64,000 bases of DNA, taken from assembly GCF_000716445.1 (NCBI RefSeq), contig NZ_JNWK01000079.1:44905-108904 (forward strand). The letters are read 5' to 3'. The notes beneath the pieces were generated by a model, which was given only the letters and a program-made list of their open reading frames with translations, was not told where the DNA came from and searched no databases. Below, piece by piece: positions 1-7,231 of the stretch. The stretch comes from Streptomyces wedmorensis. Its GTDB lineage: Bacteria; Actinomycetota; Actinomycetes; Streptomycetales; Streptomycetaceae. Position numbers and translations under genes: made by a program. The first letter of the stretch is position 1. Each line of letters opens with the position of its first letter.

Positions 1-634
1 TGAGGGTGGCGGCGGGACGGGCGGCGGGCGGCCAGAGGGCGAGCGTGGTCGTGCCCGAGACCGTGTTGAGGACGACGGTCTCGCCGATGAGTTCGCCGAG
101 CGTGAGCCGGGACCGCCCGGCGAGGGGACTGTCGGCCGGGAGGGCGGCGACCCGGGACTCGGCGGTCAGCTCCTCGGTGACCAGGCCCGGCGCGTCCACC
201 GGACCGCGCAGCAGGGCCGCGTCGACCTCGCCCCGCGCGAGCCCGGCGGTGCGGTCGTCGACGCGGAGGAGTTCGAGCGGGGTGTCGGGATGCTCGCGCT
301 GCCAGCGCCGCAGCAGGGGAGTGGTGTACGGGCCGAAGGCCGACCACGCGTGCCCCAGGCGCAGAGGGCGGTGGCGGAGCCGCGCCGGGTCCACGGCGTC
401 CTCGAAGGCCGCCAGGGCCGCGGCGGCCCGGTCCCGGAAGGCCCGGCCCTCGGCCGTGAGGGCGAGGTGATGGGTCGACCGCTCGACGAGCCGCGCGCCG
501 AGGTGCTGTTCGAGCGCCGCGAGCGTCCGCGAGACGGCGGGCTGCGTCAGGTGGAGCCGGGCCGCCGCCCTGGTCAGACTGGATTCGTCGGCGATGGCCA
601 GGAAGCAGCGGAGGTGACGCAGCTCGATGCTCAT
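1..634 (-). CDS. LysR-family transcriptional regulator, C-terminus cut by window edge
   Basis: Reading leftward from the ATG at 634, 211 residues are visible before the window ends. Residues 1-60 form a LysR winged helix-turn-helix (SLTRAAARLHLTQPAVSR near residues 19-36); from about residue 90 the periplasmic-binding-protein-like effector domain begins and is truncated. LysR regulators usually act on a divergent promoter, so the exporter at 942 is the natural target (inference). There is no clear Shine-Dalgarno sequence; a -10-like TATGCT ends 8 nt before the ATG, which would suit a leaderless mRNA. Confidence 0.9.
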   Translation of the reverse strand, partial: MSIELRHLRCFLAIADESSLTRAAARLHLTQPAVSRTLAALEQHLGARLVERSTHHLALTAEGRAFRDRAAAALAAFEDAVDPARLRHRPLRLGHAWSAFGPYTTPLLRRWQREHPDTPLELLRVDDRTAGLARGEVDAALLRGPVDAPGLVTEELTAESRVAALPADSPLAGRSRLTLGELIGETVVLNTVSGTTTLALWPPAARPAATL

Positions 635-749
635 GCGTCCGGAGCATAACCGCAGGGCAATCGGCATTTCCGGTGACGCGCGGGGGCTCGTAGCGTGGTC
701 GGTGAGGGGGAGGGGAATCAGGGGGACGGCCGACCGGTAGTGCATTATT

Positions 750-766
750 CTGAACTTGTAGTTCAG
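750..766. promoter_or_regulatory. Perfect palindrome, candidate operator between lysR and the exporter
   Basis: CTGAACT-TGT-AGTTCAG is a perfect 7-3-7 inverted repeat in an AT-richer patch of the 307-base divergent gap. Its position between the LysR gene and the exporter suggests an operator. The rest of the gap up to 905 is a GC-rich tandem repeat. Confidence 0.5.
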
Positions 767-784
767 TGTCATGGACTTCCAGGT

Positions 785-905
785 CAGCCGTCAGCCGTCA
801 GCCGTCAGCCGGTGAGTCGGTGCGTCGGTGCGTCGGTGCGTCGGTGAGCCGGTGCGTCGGTCAGCCGGGTTTCCGGTCAGTCGGTCGGTCGTTGTTCCGG
901 TCAGC
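785..905. repeat. Short tandem repeat (8-bp units) in exporter leader
   Basis: Units such as cagccgt and gtgcgtcg recur many times between the palindrome at 750 and the exporter start at 942; four consecutive gtgcgtcg-type units are clear. It is non-coding and would lie in the 5' leader of the exporter mRNA if transcription starts near 770. It is a likely slippage-prone region. Confidence 0.6.
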
Positions 906-941
906 CGGTCATGTGAAGCGAGTCGTTCGGAGGAGTAGTCG

Positions 942-1964
942 GTGGACAGTCCGGTCAAGGATGTGGTCGCCCCGGCCCCCGCTGCCGTCGCGGGCTCCGC
1001 CCCCGGCGCGGCCGTACCGGAGGCCGGGACGCCCGGTGCCGGGGTCGCCGCCCGGAAGGGGATGGCGGGGCACCGTCTCGGGCCCGTCGCGCTCGTCGTC
1101 GCCGGCGGGCTCTCCGTACAGTTCGGCTCCGCCGTCGCGGTGCTGCTCATGCCGCGCGCGGGCGCCCTCGGCGTCGTCACGCTGCGGCTCGTCCTCGCGG
1201 CGGCCGTGCTGCTGATCGTCTGCCGGCCCAGGGTGCGCGGCTACGGGCGCGCGGACTGGGGGACGGTCCTCATCTTCGGCGCCGCCATGGCGGCGATGAA
1301 CATCCTCTTCTACCAGGCCGCCGACCGGATACCGCTGGGCGCCGCCGTGACCCTGGAGGTCCTCGGCCCGCTGATCCTCTCGGTGGTCGCCTCCCGCCGG
1401 CTGATGAACCTGCTCTGGGCCGGACTCGCCCTCGGCGGCGTCGTCCTGCTCAGCGGCGGCGGCTTCGACCGCCTCGATCCGGCGGGAGCCGCGTTCGCCC
1501 TCGCCGCGGGCGCCATGTGGGCGGCGTACATCGTCTTCAGCGCCCGCACCGGCAGGCGCTTCCCGCAGGCCGACGGACTCGCCCTCGCCATGGCCTTCGG
1601 CGCCGTCCTCAGCCTGCCGTTCGGCATCGTGGAAGCGGGCGGCAAGCTCCTCGTACCGTCGACGATCGCCCTCGGTCTCGCCGTCGCGCTGATGTCATCC
1701 GTCCTCCCCTACACCCTCGAACTCCTCGCCCTCCGCCGCCTTCCCGCCCCCACCTTCGCCATCCTCATGAGCCTCGAACCGGCCATCGCGGCCACCGCCG
1801 GCTTCCTCATCCTCAGCCAGGCCCTCTCCCTCCTCGACACCCTCGCCATCACCCTCGTCATCGCCGCCAGCATGGGTGCCGTCCGCACCCAGTCCCGCGC
1901 CGCGAAACGCCGCCCCCACGCCGACCCGACCGCCCTGCCCGACGCCCTGGACTCCCGCGCGTGA
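942..1964 (+). CDS. EamA/DMT-family exporter, RhtA-like
   Basis: A 340-residue inner-membrane protein of the drug/metabolite transporter superfamily with about ten hydrophobic helices. Residues ~117-145 carry the RhtA-type signature (FYQAADRIPLGAAV followed by LGPL), known from threonine/homoserine exporters, so amino-acid or small-metabolite efflux is likely; the substrate is not shown. The GTG start follows GGAGGAG. The first 40 residues are an Ala/Pro-rich tail, so the ATG at 1062 (M41) is an alternative start. It is divergent from the LysR gene and overlaps the next gene by GTGA. Confidence 0.88.
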   Translation: MDSPVKDVVAPAPAAVAGSAPGAAVPEAGTPGAGVAARKGMAGHRLGPVALVVAGGLSVQFGSAVAVLLMPRAGALGVVTLRLVLAAAVLLIVCRPRVRGYGRADWGTVLIFGAAMAAMNILFYQAADRIPLGAAVTLEVLGPLILSVVASRRLMNLLWAGLALGGVVLLSGGGFDRLDPAGAAFALAAGAMWAAYIVFSARTGRRFPQADGLALAMAFGAVLSLPFGIVEAGGKLLVPSTIALGLAVALMSSVLPYTLELLALRRLPAPTFAILMSLEPAIAATAGFLILSQALSLLDTLAITLVIAASMGAVRTQSRAAKRRPHADPTALPDALDSRA

Positions 1965-2338
1965 TCGCCGAACTGCAATGCCTCGTGATCGACTGCCCCG
2001 CACCCCGGGAACTCGCCGAGTTCTACCGCGCCGTGCTGGGGGGTGAGGTCGACCGTCCGGACCGCCGCTGGTCCCTCGACGAAGCCTGGTCCACGCTCCA
2101 CACTCCCGCCGGGGCGGTCCTCTGCTTCCAGGGGGTCGCCGATCACCGTCCGCCGGTGTGGCCGGACCCCGAGCGCCCCCAGCAGTTCCACCTCGACTTC
2201 GGCGTCGCCGATCTGGACGCCGCGCAGGAACAGGTCCTCGCCCACGGCGCGACGGTCCTCGACGAGGGGGACGGCAAGCGGAGCTGGCGGGTGTACGCGG
2301 ACCCGGCCGGGCATCCGTTCTGCCTCGTGCGGCATTGA
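1961..2338 (+). CDS. VOC-family (glyoxalase-like) protein
   Basis: A 125-residue single-domain vicinal-oxygen-chelate protein with paired beta-alpha-beta-beta-beta modules (QCLVIDCPAPRELAEFYRAVLGG near the N-terminus and DPAGHPFCLVRH at the C-terminus). Family members are metal-dependent lyases, dioxygenases or drug-binding resistance proteins; the sequence does not single one out. The GTG start overlaps the exporter stop by 4 bp, so the two are translationally coupled. Confidence 0.85.
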   Translation: MIAELQCLVIDCPAPRELAEFYRAVLGGEVDRPDRRWSLDEAWSTLHTPAGAVLCFQGVADHRPPVWPDPERPQQFHLDFGVADLDAAQEQVLAHGATVLDEGDGKRSWRVYADPAGHPFCLVRH

Positions 2339-2431
2339 GGGACGGGCGCGGACTGCCCCTCGGGCAGGACGAGTTGCGCCCTGGAACCGGATCTCCGGTC
2401 GTTCTTTCGGGCGTGCGATAGGTTGCTCGAC

Positions 2432-2980
2432 ATGACTGAACTCGGTTCCGTTGTATGGCCGCCTGCCCCGATCGAGACCGAACGGCTCGTGCTGCGTGAG
2501 TCAGAGGCGCGGGACAGAGCGGGGTTCGTCGAACTGTTCTCGTCGCCGGAAGTCGGGGTGTACGTGGGCGGTGCCCGCCCGCGCGACCAGCTGGAAAGCG
2601 CGATGCCCGAGGTGCCCGGGCGGCGGTTGGGACTCTTCGTCGTGGAGCGCGACGGCGCGATGATCGGGATGATCACGCTCGACCGGCGCGACACGGAGCG
2701 TCCGCAGCGCGTGCGCCCCGAGGGCGGCGAAGCCGAGCTCGGCTACATGTTCCTCCCCCGGGCATGGGGCAGCGGCTACGCCGCCGAGGCCTGCGCGGCG
2801 GCGCTCGACTGGTTCACCGGCGCGCACCCCGGGGAGCCGGTCGTCCTCACCACCCAGAGCGCGAACGAGCGCGCGATGCGCCTCGCGTCGAAGCTGGGCT
2901 TCACCGAGGTGGAGACGTTCGAGGAGTACGGGGCCGAGCAGTGGTTCGGCGTGCGGCCCTCGGCCGCTTCCGCCGGCTGA
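2432..2980 (+). CDS. GNAT-family N-acetyltransferase
   Basis: A 182-residue acetyltransferase of the RimJ/RimL type. It begins with the typical ETERLVLRE strand (residues ~14-22) and has the acetyl-CoA-binding segment ELGYMFLPRAWGSGYAAEA at about residues 100-118, followed by TTQSANERAMRLASKLGF. It probably acetylates a protein N-terminus or a small amine. A TTG nine bases upstream is a weaker alternative start. It is monocistronic and ends at a strong bidirectional terminator. Confidence 0.87.
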   Translation: MTELGSVVWPPAPIETERLVLRESEARDRAGFVELFSSPEVGVYVGGARPRDQLESAMPEVPGRRLGLFVVERDGAMIGMITLDRRDTERPQRVRPEGGEAELGYMFLPRAWGSGYAAEACAAALDWFTGAHPGEPVVLTTQSANERAMRLASKLGFTEVETFEEYGAEQWFGVRPSAASAG

Positions 2981-3015
2981 ACCGCGCAGTCGAGTCGAGT
3001 CGACATCGAAGTGAA

Positions 3016-3062
3016 CTGAGTCGAGCCGGGCACGGGACGCGCCCGTGCCCGGCTCGACTCAG
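3016..3062. terminator. Bidirectional terminator, 21-bp perfect stem
   Basis: A perfect 21-bp inverted repeat (arms 3016-3036 and 3042-3062, 5-base loop ACGCG) lies between the converging GNAT and VOC genes. The right arm includes the VOC stop codon. There is no U-tract, as is usual in Streptomyces. Confidence 0.85.
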
Positions 3063-3652
3063 TGCGCGATGTGGAATTCGTTGCCGGCGGTGTCGAGGAA
3101 CTCGCCGGGGCGGCGGTCGCTCAGGGTCACTTCGAGGCGCACGCGGTTCCGTTCCGGCTTGGCGGCGGAGGGCGGGCCCATCACCATGGAGACGGTGCTG
3201 GTGGGGGTCCGGCGCAGTCTGACGCCCCACTCGTGGGATTCGAGGGCGTGCCAGGCGGTGTGCGACTGCCAGAAGTCCGACTGGGCGTGACGGTCTTCCT
3301 CGGTGGTGTCGAGGCAGAGGGCGACGAGGCCGGAGTCGGCGAAGACGCCGGGATGGCCGGGGCGCAGGACGCAGAACTCGTTGCCTTCGGGGTCGGCCAG
3401 CACATCCCAGGGGACATCTCCCTGGCCGATGTCGGTCCGGGTGGCGCCGAGGGCCAGCAGGCGTTCCACCTCGCTCTCCCAAGAGGGGCCGCCGGCGAGG
3501 TCGAGGTGGAGCCGGTTCTTGAGTGCGGTCTTCGGCTCGGTGGTCGCGGCGAAGCGGAAGCGCAACCCGTCCGTCCGGCCCCCGGTCGCCTCCCGCCAGA
3601 AGCGTTCCATGCGCGTGACGTCGAGCGCGTCGATCACGATGCCGGTGAGCAT
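3059..3652 (-). CDS. Two-domain VOC (glyoxalase-like) protein
   Basis: A 197-residue protein with two tandem VOC repeats: residues 1-100 (MLTGIVIDALDVTRMERFWR to DPEGNEFCVL) and ~105-197 (ALCLDTTEEDRHAQSDFW to DTAGNEFHIAH). This two-half arrangement is common in actinobacterial Glyoxalase_6-type proteins of unknown substrate. The ATG at 3652 follows a GGGGGA ribosome-binding site. It is transcribed toward the GNAT gene and shares its terminator. Confidence 0.85.
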   Translation of the reverse strand: MLTGIVIDALDVTRMERFWREATGGRTDGLRFRFAATTEPKTALKNRLHLDLAGGPSWESEVERLLALGATRTDIGQGDVPWDVLADPEGNEFCVLRPGHPGVFADSGLVALCLDTTEEDRHAQSDFWQSHTAWHALESHEWGVRLRRTPTSTVSMVMGPPSAAKPERNRVRLEVTLSDRRPGEFLDTAGNEFHIAH

Positions 3653-3868
3653 GCGGTTCCCCCAAGTCGTCGGATGCCTGGCTCGTGCATTGTGGCCGCC
3701 GGCGACCGCGCCCGTCGGCAGAATGCCGATGACCGACCCCGCCGACCCGATCCTGTTGATCTTTGGCCATCGGCCTGTTTCGGGTGGTGGAGACGGACCC
3801 GCACGATGAGGGTGTCGGCAGTCGTTCGAGAGCGCCTCGGAGTACCCCGAGGCAGAGGGAGCGGAATC

Positions 3869-4054
3869 ATGGCCCTGGAAATGCGAGACCGGTGCGAGCG
3901 GTGCGAGACGGCGGCGCTGACCGCGGACGGGCCCGCCCGCATCTGCTCCTACGAGTGCACCTTCTGCGTGCCCTGCGCGGAGCAGATGAACGGGACCTGC
4001 CCCAACTGCGGTGGAGAGCTCGTGGCCCGCCCGACGCGCCGCGCCGCGAACTAG
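3869..4054 (+). CDS. Small cysteine-rich protein, DUF1272-like
   Basis: A 61-residue protein with eight cysteines arranged as CxxC (9,12), CxxxCxxCxxC (26,30,33,36) and CxxC (44,47), matching the DUF1272 family of predicted zinc-binding mini-proteins. Function is unknown. The ATG follows an excellent AGGGAG ribosome-binding site. It stands alone between the VOC promoter and the repeat element that starts near 4085. Confidence 0.85.
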   Translation: MALEMRDRCERCETAALTADGPARICSYECTFCVPCAEQMNGTCPNCGGELVARPTRRAAN

Positions 4055-4084
4055 CCGGCACCTTCGCCCGCCACCCCGCTGCGG

Positions 4085-4460
4085 GCCGCCACGCCGGGCC
4101 CCGTGCGGGCCTGCGCCCGTCGCCCGCTGCCGTGCGGGCCTGCGCCCGTCGCCCGCTGCCGTGCGGGCCTGCGCCCGTCGCCCGCTGCCGTGCGGGCCTT
4201 CGCCCTCGCCCACCGCCGTGTGGGCAATCGTCCCGCCACCGTGTGGGCAATCGTCCCGCTGGGGCGGGACGGGTGGGCACACGGGACGGCGCCCTCGGCG
4301 GCGCCTCCGCCCCCTGCGCCCGGACCCGCACCACTGGGTCGGCGCGCACCGGGTGCGGGTTCAGGCGCGGAAGCCTGGGCCCGGCAAGGGGCGCCGTCCG
4401 TTGTGCCCACCCGTTCCGCCCGCGGGCCGCGACGGGGTGGCCGGGGCTCGTAGGGGTGGC
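4085..4460. repeat. Composite palindromic repeat, copy A
   Basis: About 375 non-coding bases. First come three full 29-bp tandem units (4103-4189). Next is a hairpin module at 4241-4285: outer stem CGTGTG/CACACG and inner stem CGTCCCGC/GCGGGACG around TGGG. An interior of about 95 bases (4295-4388) follows, then an inverted partner module (4389-4421) whose arms carry the TTCCGC/GTTGTG allele. The same element, inverted, is at 26.9-27.3 kb; derivatives are at 46.6-47.2 and 63.8-64.0 kb. Confidence 0.8.
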
Positions 4461-4471
4461 GGGAAGGACTA

Positions 4472-4491
4472 AAGCAAGCGTGCTTGATTGT
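4472..4491. promoter_or_regulatory. Candidate operator AGCAAGC-GT-GCTTGAT
   Basis: A near-perfect inverted repeat (one mismatch) 66 bases before the operon start at 4557. The GCTTGATTGTTT string recurs before the acyl-CoA ligase operon (13242-13254), and a GCTTGAT half-site occurs before citA. A shared TetR-type operator is inferred. Confidence 0.55.
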
Positions 4492-4556
4492 TTCTGGTGG
4501 CGCTGCCATGCTCCTGGCGAAGGCCCGTGAACGCCCGTCCCCGAGGGGAGCGCACC

Positions 4557-5345
4557 GTGTCCGACTCTGCCGTCGTGCTCGACGACCTACGTGGTGAGAG
4601 TGAAGAACTCGACGTGATGGTCGGTGGGTTGAGCGAGGAGCAGTGGGGGGCGGCGACGCCCGCGCTCGGCTGGACGATCGCCCACCAGATCGCTCACTTG
4701 GCGTGGACGGACCGGGCCGCCGTGCTGGCGGCGACCGACGCGGAGGCGTTCGCGGTCGAGGCCGGGAAGGCGATGGCGGCGCCCGAGAGGTTCGTCGACG
4801 AGGGGGCGGAGGAGGGGGCGAAGCTGCCTCCCGCGGAGTTGCTCGCGCGCTGGCGGGAGGGGCGGGAGGCGCTTCAGGCGGCGTTGCGGGCGGTGGAGCC
4901 GGGTGCCCGGTTTCCTTGGTACGGGCCGCCGATGAGCGCGCCGGCGATGGCCACGGCGCGGCTGATGGAGACGTGGGCGCACGGCCAGGACGTGGCTGAC
5001 GCGCTGGGGGTCGTGCGGGCGCCCACGGCTCGGTTGCGGCATGTGGCGTGGATCGGCGTCAGGGCGCGCGACTACGCCTACCTGGTGCGGGGTGTTCCGG
5101 CGCCTGCAGAGCAGTTCCGTGTGGAACTGGAGGCGCCTGGCGGGGAGTTGTGGGCGTACGGGTCGGAGGGGGCGTCGCAGCGGGTCACCGGCAAGGCGCT
5201 CGACTTCTGTCTGCTCGTCACGCAGCGCGTGCATCGTGCGGACACGGGTCTGGTCGCGGAGGGTGCCGAGGCCGAGCGGTGGCTGGGGATCGCGCAGGCG
5301 TTCGCGGGTCCGGCGGGTGCGGGTCGTGCGGCTCGGGGGGCGTAG
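4557..5345 (+). CDS. TIGR03084-type DinB/MDMPI-fold metal-binding protein
   Basis: A 262-residue protein of the DinB/mycothiol-dependent maleylpyruvate isomerase fold. The motifs WTIAHQIAHLAWTD (residues ~38-51) and METWAHGQDVADALG (~142-156) supply the predicted metal-binding His and Asp residues. Homologues of this subfamily are known next to acyl-CoA metabolism genes, but the reaction is unknown. The GTG start is chosen because GAGGGGAG lies just upstream. It is the first gene of a five-gene operon; its stop touches the next start. Confidence 0.85.
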   Translation: MSDSAVVLDDLRGESEELDVMVGGLSEEQWGAATPALGWTIAHQIAHLAWTDRAAVLAATDAEAFAVEAGKAMAAPERFVDEGAEEGAKLPPAELLARWREGREALQAALRAVEPGARFPWYGPPMSAPAMATARLMETWAHGQDVADALGVVRAPTARLRHVAWIGVRARDYAYLVRGVPAPAEQFRVELEAPGGELWAYGSEGASQRVTGKALDFCLLVTQRVHRADTGLVAEGAEAERWLGIAQAFAGPAGAGRAARGA

Positions 5346-5347
5346 TG

Positions 5348-7231
5348 GTGCTGCGTATCGGCAATGCGTCCGGGTTCTACGGCGACCGGTTCGACGCGGT
5401 GCGGGAGATGCTGACCGGGGGTGAGCTGGATGTCCTGACGGGTGACTATCTGGCCGAGCTGACGATGCTCATCCTGGGCAGGGACCAGTTGAAGGATCCG
5501 TCGGCCGGGTATGCGAGGACGTTCCTCCGGCAGATGGAGGAGGGGCTGGGGCTGGCTCATGACCGGGGGGTCAGGATCGTCGCGAACGCCGGCGGTCTGA
5601 ATCCGGCCGGGCTCGCGGAGGCGCTGCGTGCGCTCGCCGGGAAGCTGGGTCTGCCGGTCCGGGTGGCCCATGTCGAGGGGGACCGGCTGCCGGCGGCGGA
5701 CGGGGTGCTGACGTCGAACGCCTATCTCGGCGGGGCAGGGATCGCCGCCTGTCTGGCGGCCGGCGCCGATGTCGTGGTCACCGGCCGGGTCACGGACGCG
5801 GCTCTCGTCACGGGGCCCGCGCAGTGGCGGTTCGGGTGGGGGCCGGAGGAGTACGACAGGCTGGCGGGGGCGGTGGTCGCGGGGCACGTCCTGGAGTGCG
5901 GTACGCAGGCCACCGGCGGGAACTACGCGTTCTTCGCCGAGCACGACCCGAAGGTGTTGCGCCGTCCCGGCTTCCCGCTCGCCGAGTTGTACGCCGACGG
6001 CACGTCCGTCATCACCAAGCACCCCGGCACCGGCGGCCTCGTCGACGTCGGCACGGTCACGGCCCAGCTCCTGTACGAGACGGCCGGAGCCCGTTACGCG
6101 GGCCCCGACGTGACCGCCCGGCTCGACACCGTACGGCTCACCCAGGAGGGCCCCGACCGGGTCCGGATCGACGGGGTGCGGGGGGAGGCGCCGCCGCCGA
6201 CGCTGAAGGTGGGGCGCAGCAGGTCGGGCGGCTTCCGCAACGAGGTCGTGTTCGTCCTCACCGGGCTCGACGTGGAGGCCAAGGCGCGGCTCGTGCGGGA
6301 CCAGGTCGAGGACGCGCTGACGACGGGCCGCCCGGCGGAGGTCCGCTGGGAGCTGGCCCGCACCGACCACCCCGACGCGGCCACCGAGGAGACGGCGAGC
6401 GCGCTGCTGCGGCTCGTCGTGCGTGACCCGGCCCCGGAGCCCGTGGGGCGGGCGGTGACGGGTGCGGCCATCGAGCTGGCCCTCGCGAGCTATCCCGGCT
6501 TCCACGTGACCGCGCCGCCGGGCAAGGGCGTTCCCTACGGCGTCTTCGAGGCCGTGTACGTGCCGGCCGCCGAGGTCCCGCACACGGCGGTCCTCCCGGA
6601 CGGGACCCGCCGGGAGGTCCCGGCGCCGGGGCGGGTCCTCGACCTGGTACCCGTAACCGATCCGGAGCTTCCGCCGCCGTATCCCGAGGGGCCCGTCCGG
6701 CGTGTGCCCCTCGGACGGATCGCCGGGGCCCGCAGCGGCGACAAGGGCGGCGACGCCAACGTCGGCGTGTGGGTCCGTACGGACGAGGAGTGGCGTTGGC
6801 TCGCGCACGCCCTGACCGTGGAGAGGTTCCGTGAACTCCTGCCGGAGACCGCGGGGTCGAGCGTCGTCCGGCACGTCCTGCCCAACCTGCGGGCCCTCAA
6901 CTTCACCGTCGCCGGGATCCTCGGCCAGGGTGTCGCCTCCCAGGCCCGCTTCGACCCCCAGGCGAAGGCCCTCGGCGAGTGGCTCCGCTCCCGCCGCCTC
7001 GACATCCCGGCCGGGCTCCTGCCGGAGGCGGGCACCGCACCCCCGCCGCCCGACCCCGACGCCGCAGGCGCCGCGCTTCCGGCGCCCGACCCCGACCCGG
7101 GCCCCGCACCCCCGCCGCCCGACCCCGACCCCGACCCCGGGGCCGACGCCGCCGCACCATCCGCGCCCGGCGTCTCCGCCCCCGACACGCCGGCCCCCCT
7201 CCCGCCCCACCCACCGGAGGAACTCCGATGA
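5348..7231 (+). CDS. AtuA-like (DUF1446) acyclic-terpene utilisation protein
   Basis: A 627-residue AtuA/DUF1446-family protein. The N-terminal domain opens with LRIGNASGFYGDR and contains NAGGLNPAGLAEALR (~82-96) and TGRVTDAALVTGPAQW (~143-158); the C-terminal part has GARSGDKGGDANVGVWVR. AtuA is required for citronellol/geraniol use in Pseudomonas, with a carboxylase and acyl-CoA dehydrogenases like those following here. The last ~60 residues are a low-complexity Pro/Asp/Ala tail encoded by repeated DNA (7045-7140), not expected in the family. GTG 5348 has better spacing from GGGGGG than GTG 5345. Confidence 0.85.
   Translation: MLRIGNASGFYGDRFDAVREMLTGGELDVLTGDYLAELTMLILGRDQLKDPSAGYARTFLRQMEEGLGLAHDRGVRIVANAGGLNPAGLAEALRALAGKLGLPVRVAHVEGDRLPAADGVLTSNAYLGGAGIAACLAAGADVVVTGRVTDAALVTGPAQWRFGWGPEEYDRLAGAVVAGHVLECGTQATGGNYAFFAEHDPKVLRRPGFPLAELYADGTSVITKHPGTGGLVDVGTVTAQLLYETAGARYAGPDVTARLDTVRLTQEGPDRVRIDGVRGEAPPPTLKVGRSRSGGFRNEVVFVLTGLDVEAKARLVRDQVEDALTTGRPAEVRWELARTDHPDAATEETASALLRLVVRDPAPEPVGRAVTGAAIELALASYPGFHVTAPPGKGVPYGVFEAVYVPAAEVPHTAVLPDGTRREVPAPGRVLDLVPVTDPELPPPYPEGPVRRVPLGRIAGARSGDKGGDANVGVWVRTDEEWRWLAHALTVERFRELLPETAGSSVVRHVLPNLRALNFTVAGILGQGVASQARFDPQAKALGEWLRSRRLDIPAGLLPEAGTAPPPPDPDAAGAALPAPDPDPGPAPPPPDPDPDPGADAAAPSAPGVSAPDTPAPLPPHPPEELR
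7045..7140 (+). repeat. Imperfect direct repeat coding the AtuA-like C-terminal tail
   Basis: Two copies of a ~25-bp block (gcacccccgccgcccgaccc at 7039 and 7107) plus smaller gaccccgac units encode a PPPPDPDPDP-type tail inside the AtuA-like gene. The expansion is in frame. Confidence 0.6.

Noticed and set aside
4472..4491. KstR2-type site
   Set aside because: The mycobacterial KstR2 motif is CAAG-N2-CTTG; here CAAG and CTTG are 4 bases apart, so the match was not accepted.
3763..4530. Long overlapping frames through repeat copy A
   Set aside because: The frames are open only because the repeat is GC-rich and lacks stops; codon content is Arg/Pro/Ala and differs between copies.
5078..7210. 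710-codon open frame antisense to the AtuA-like gene
   Set aside because: A shadow of a high-GC coding sequence: composition is Arg/Gly/Pro-rich, no family is recognised, and the opposite strand has clear domains.
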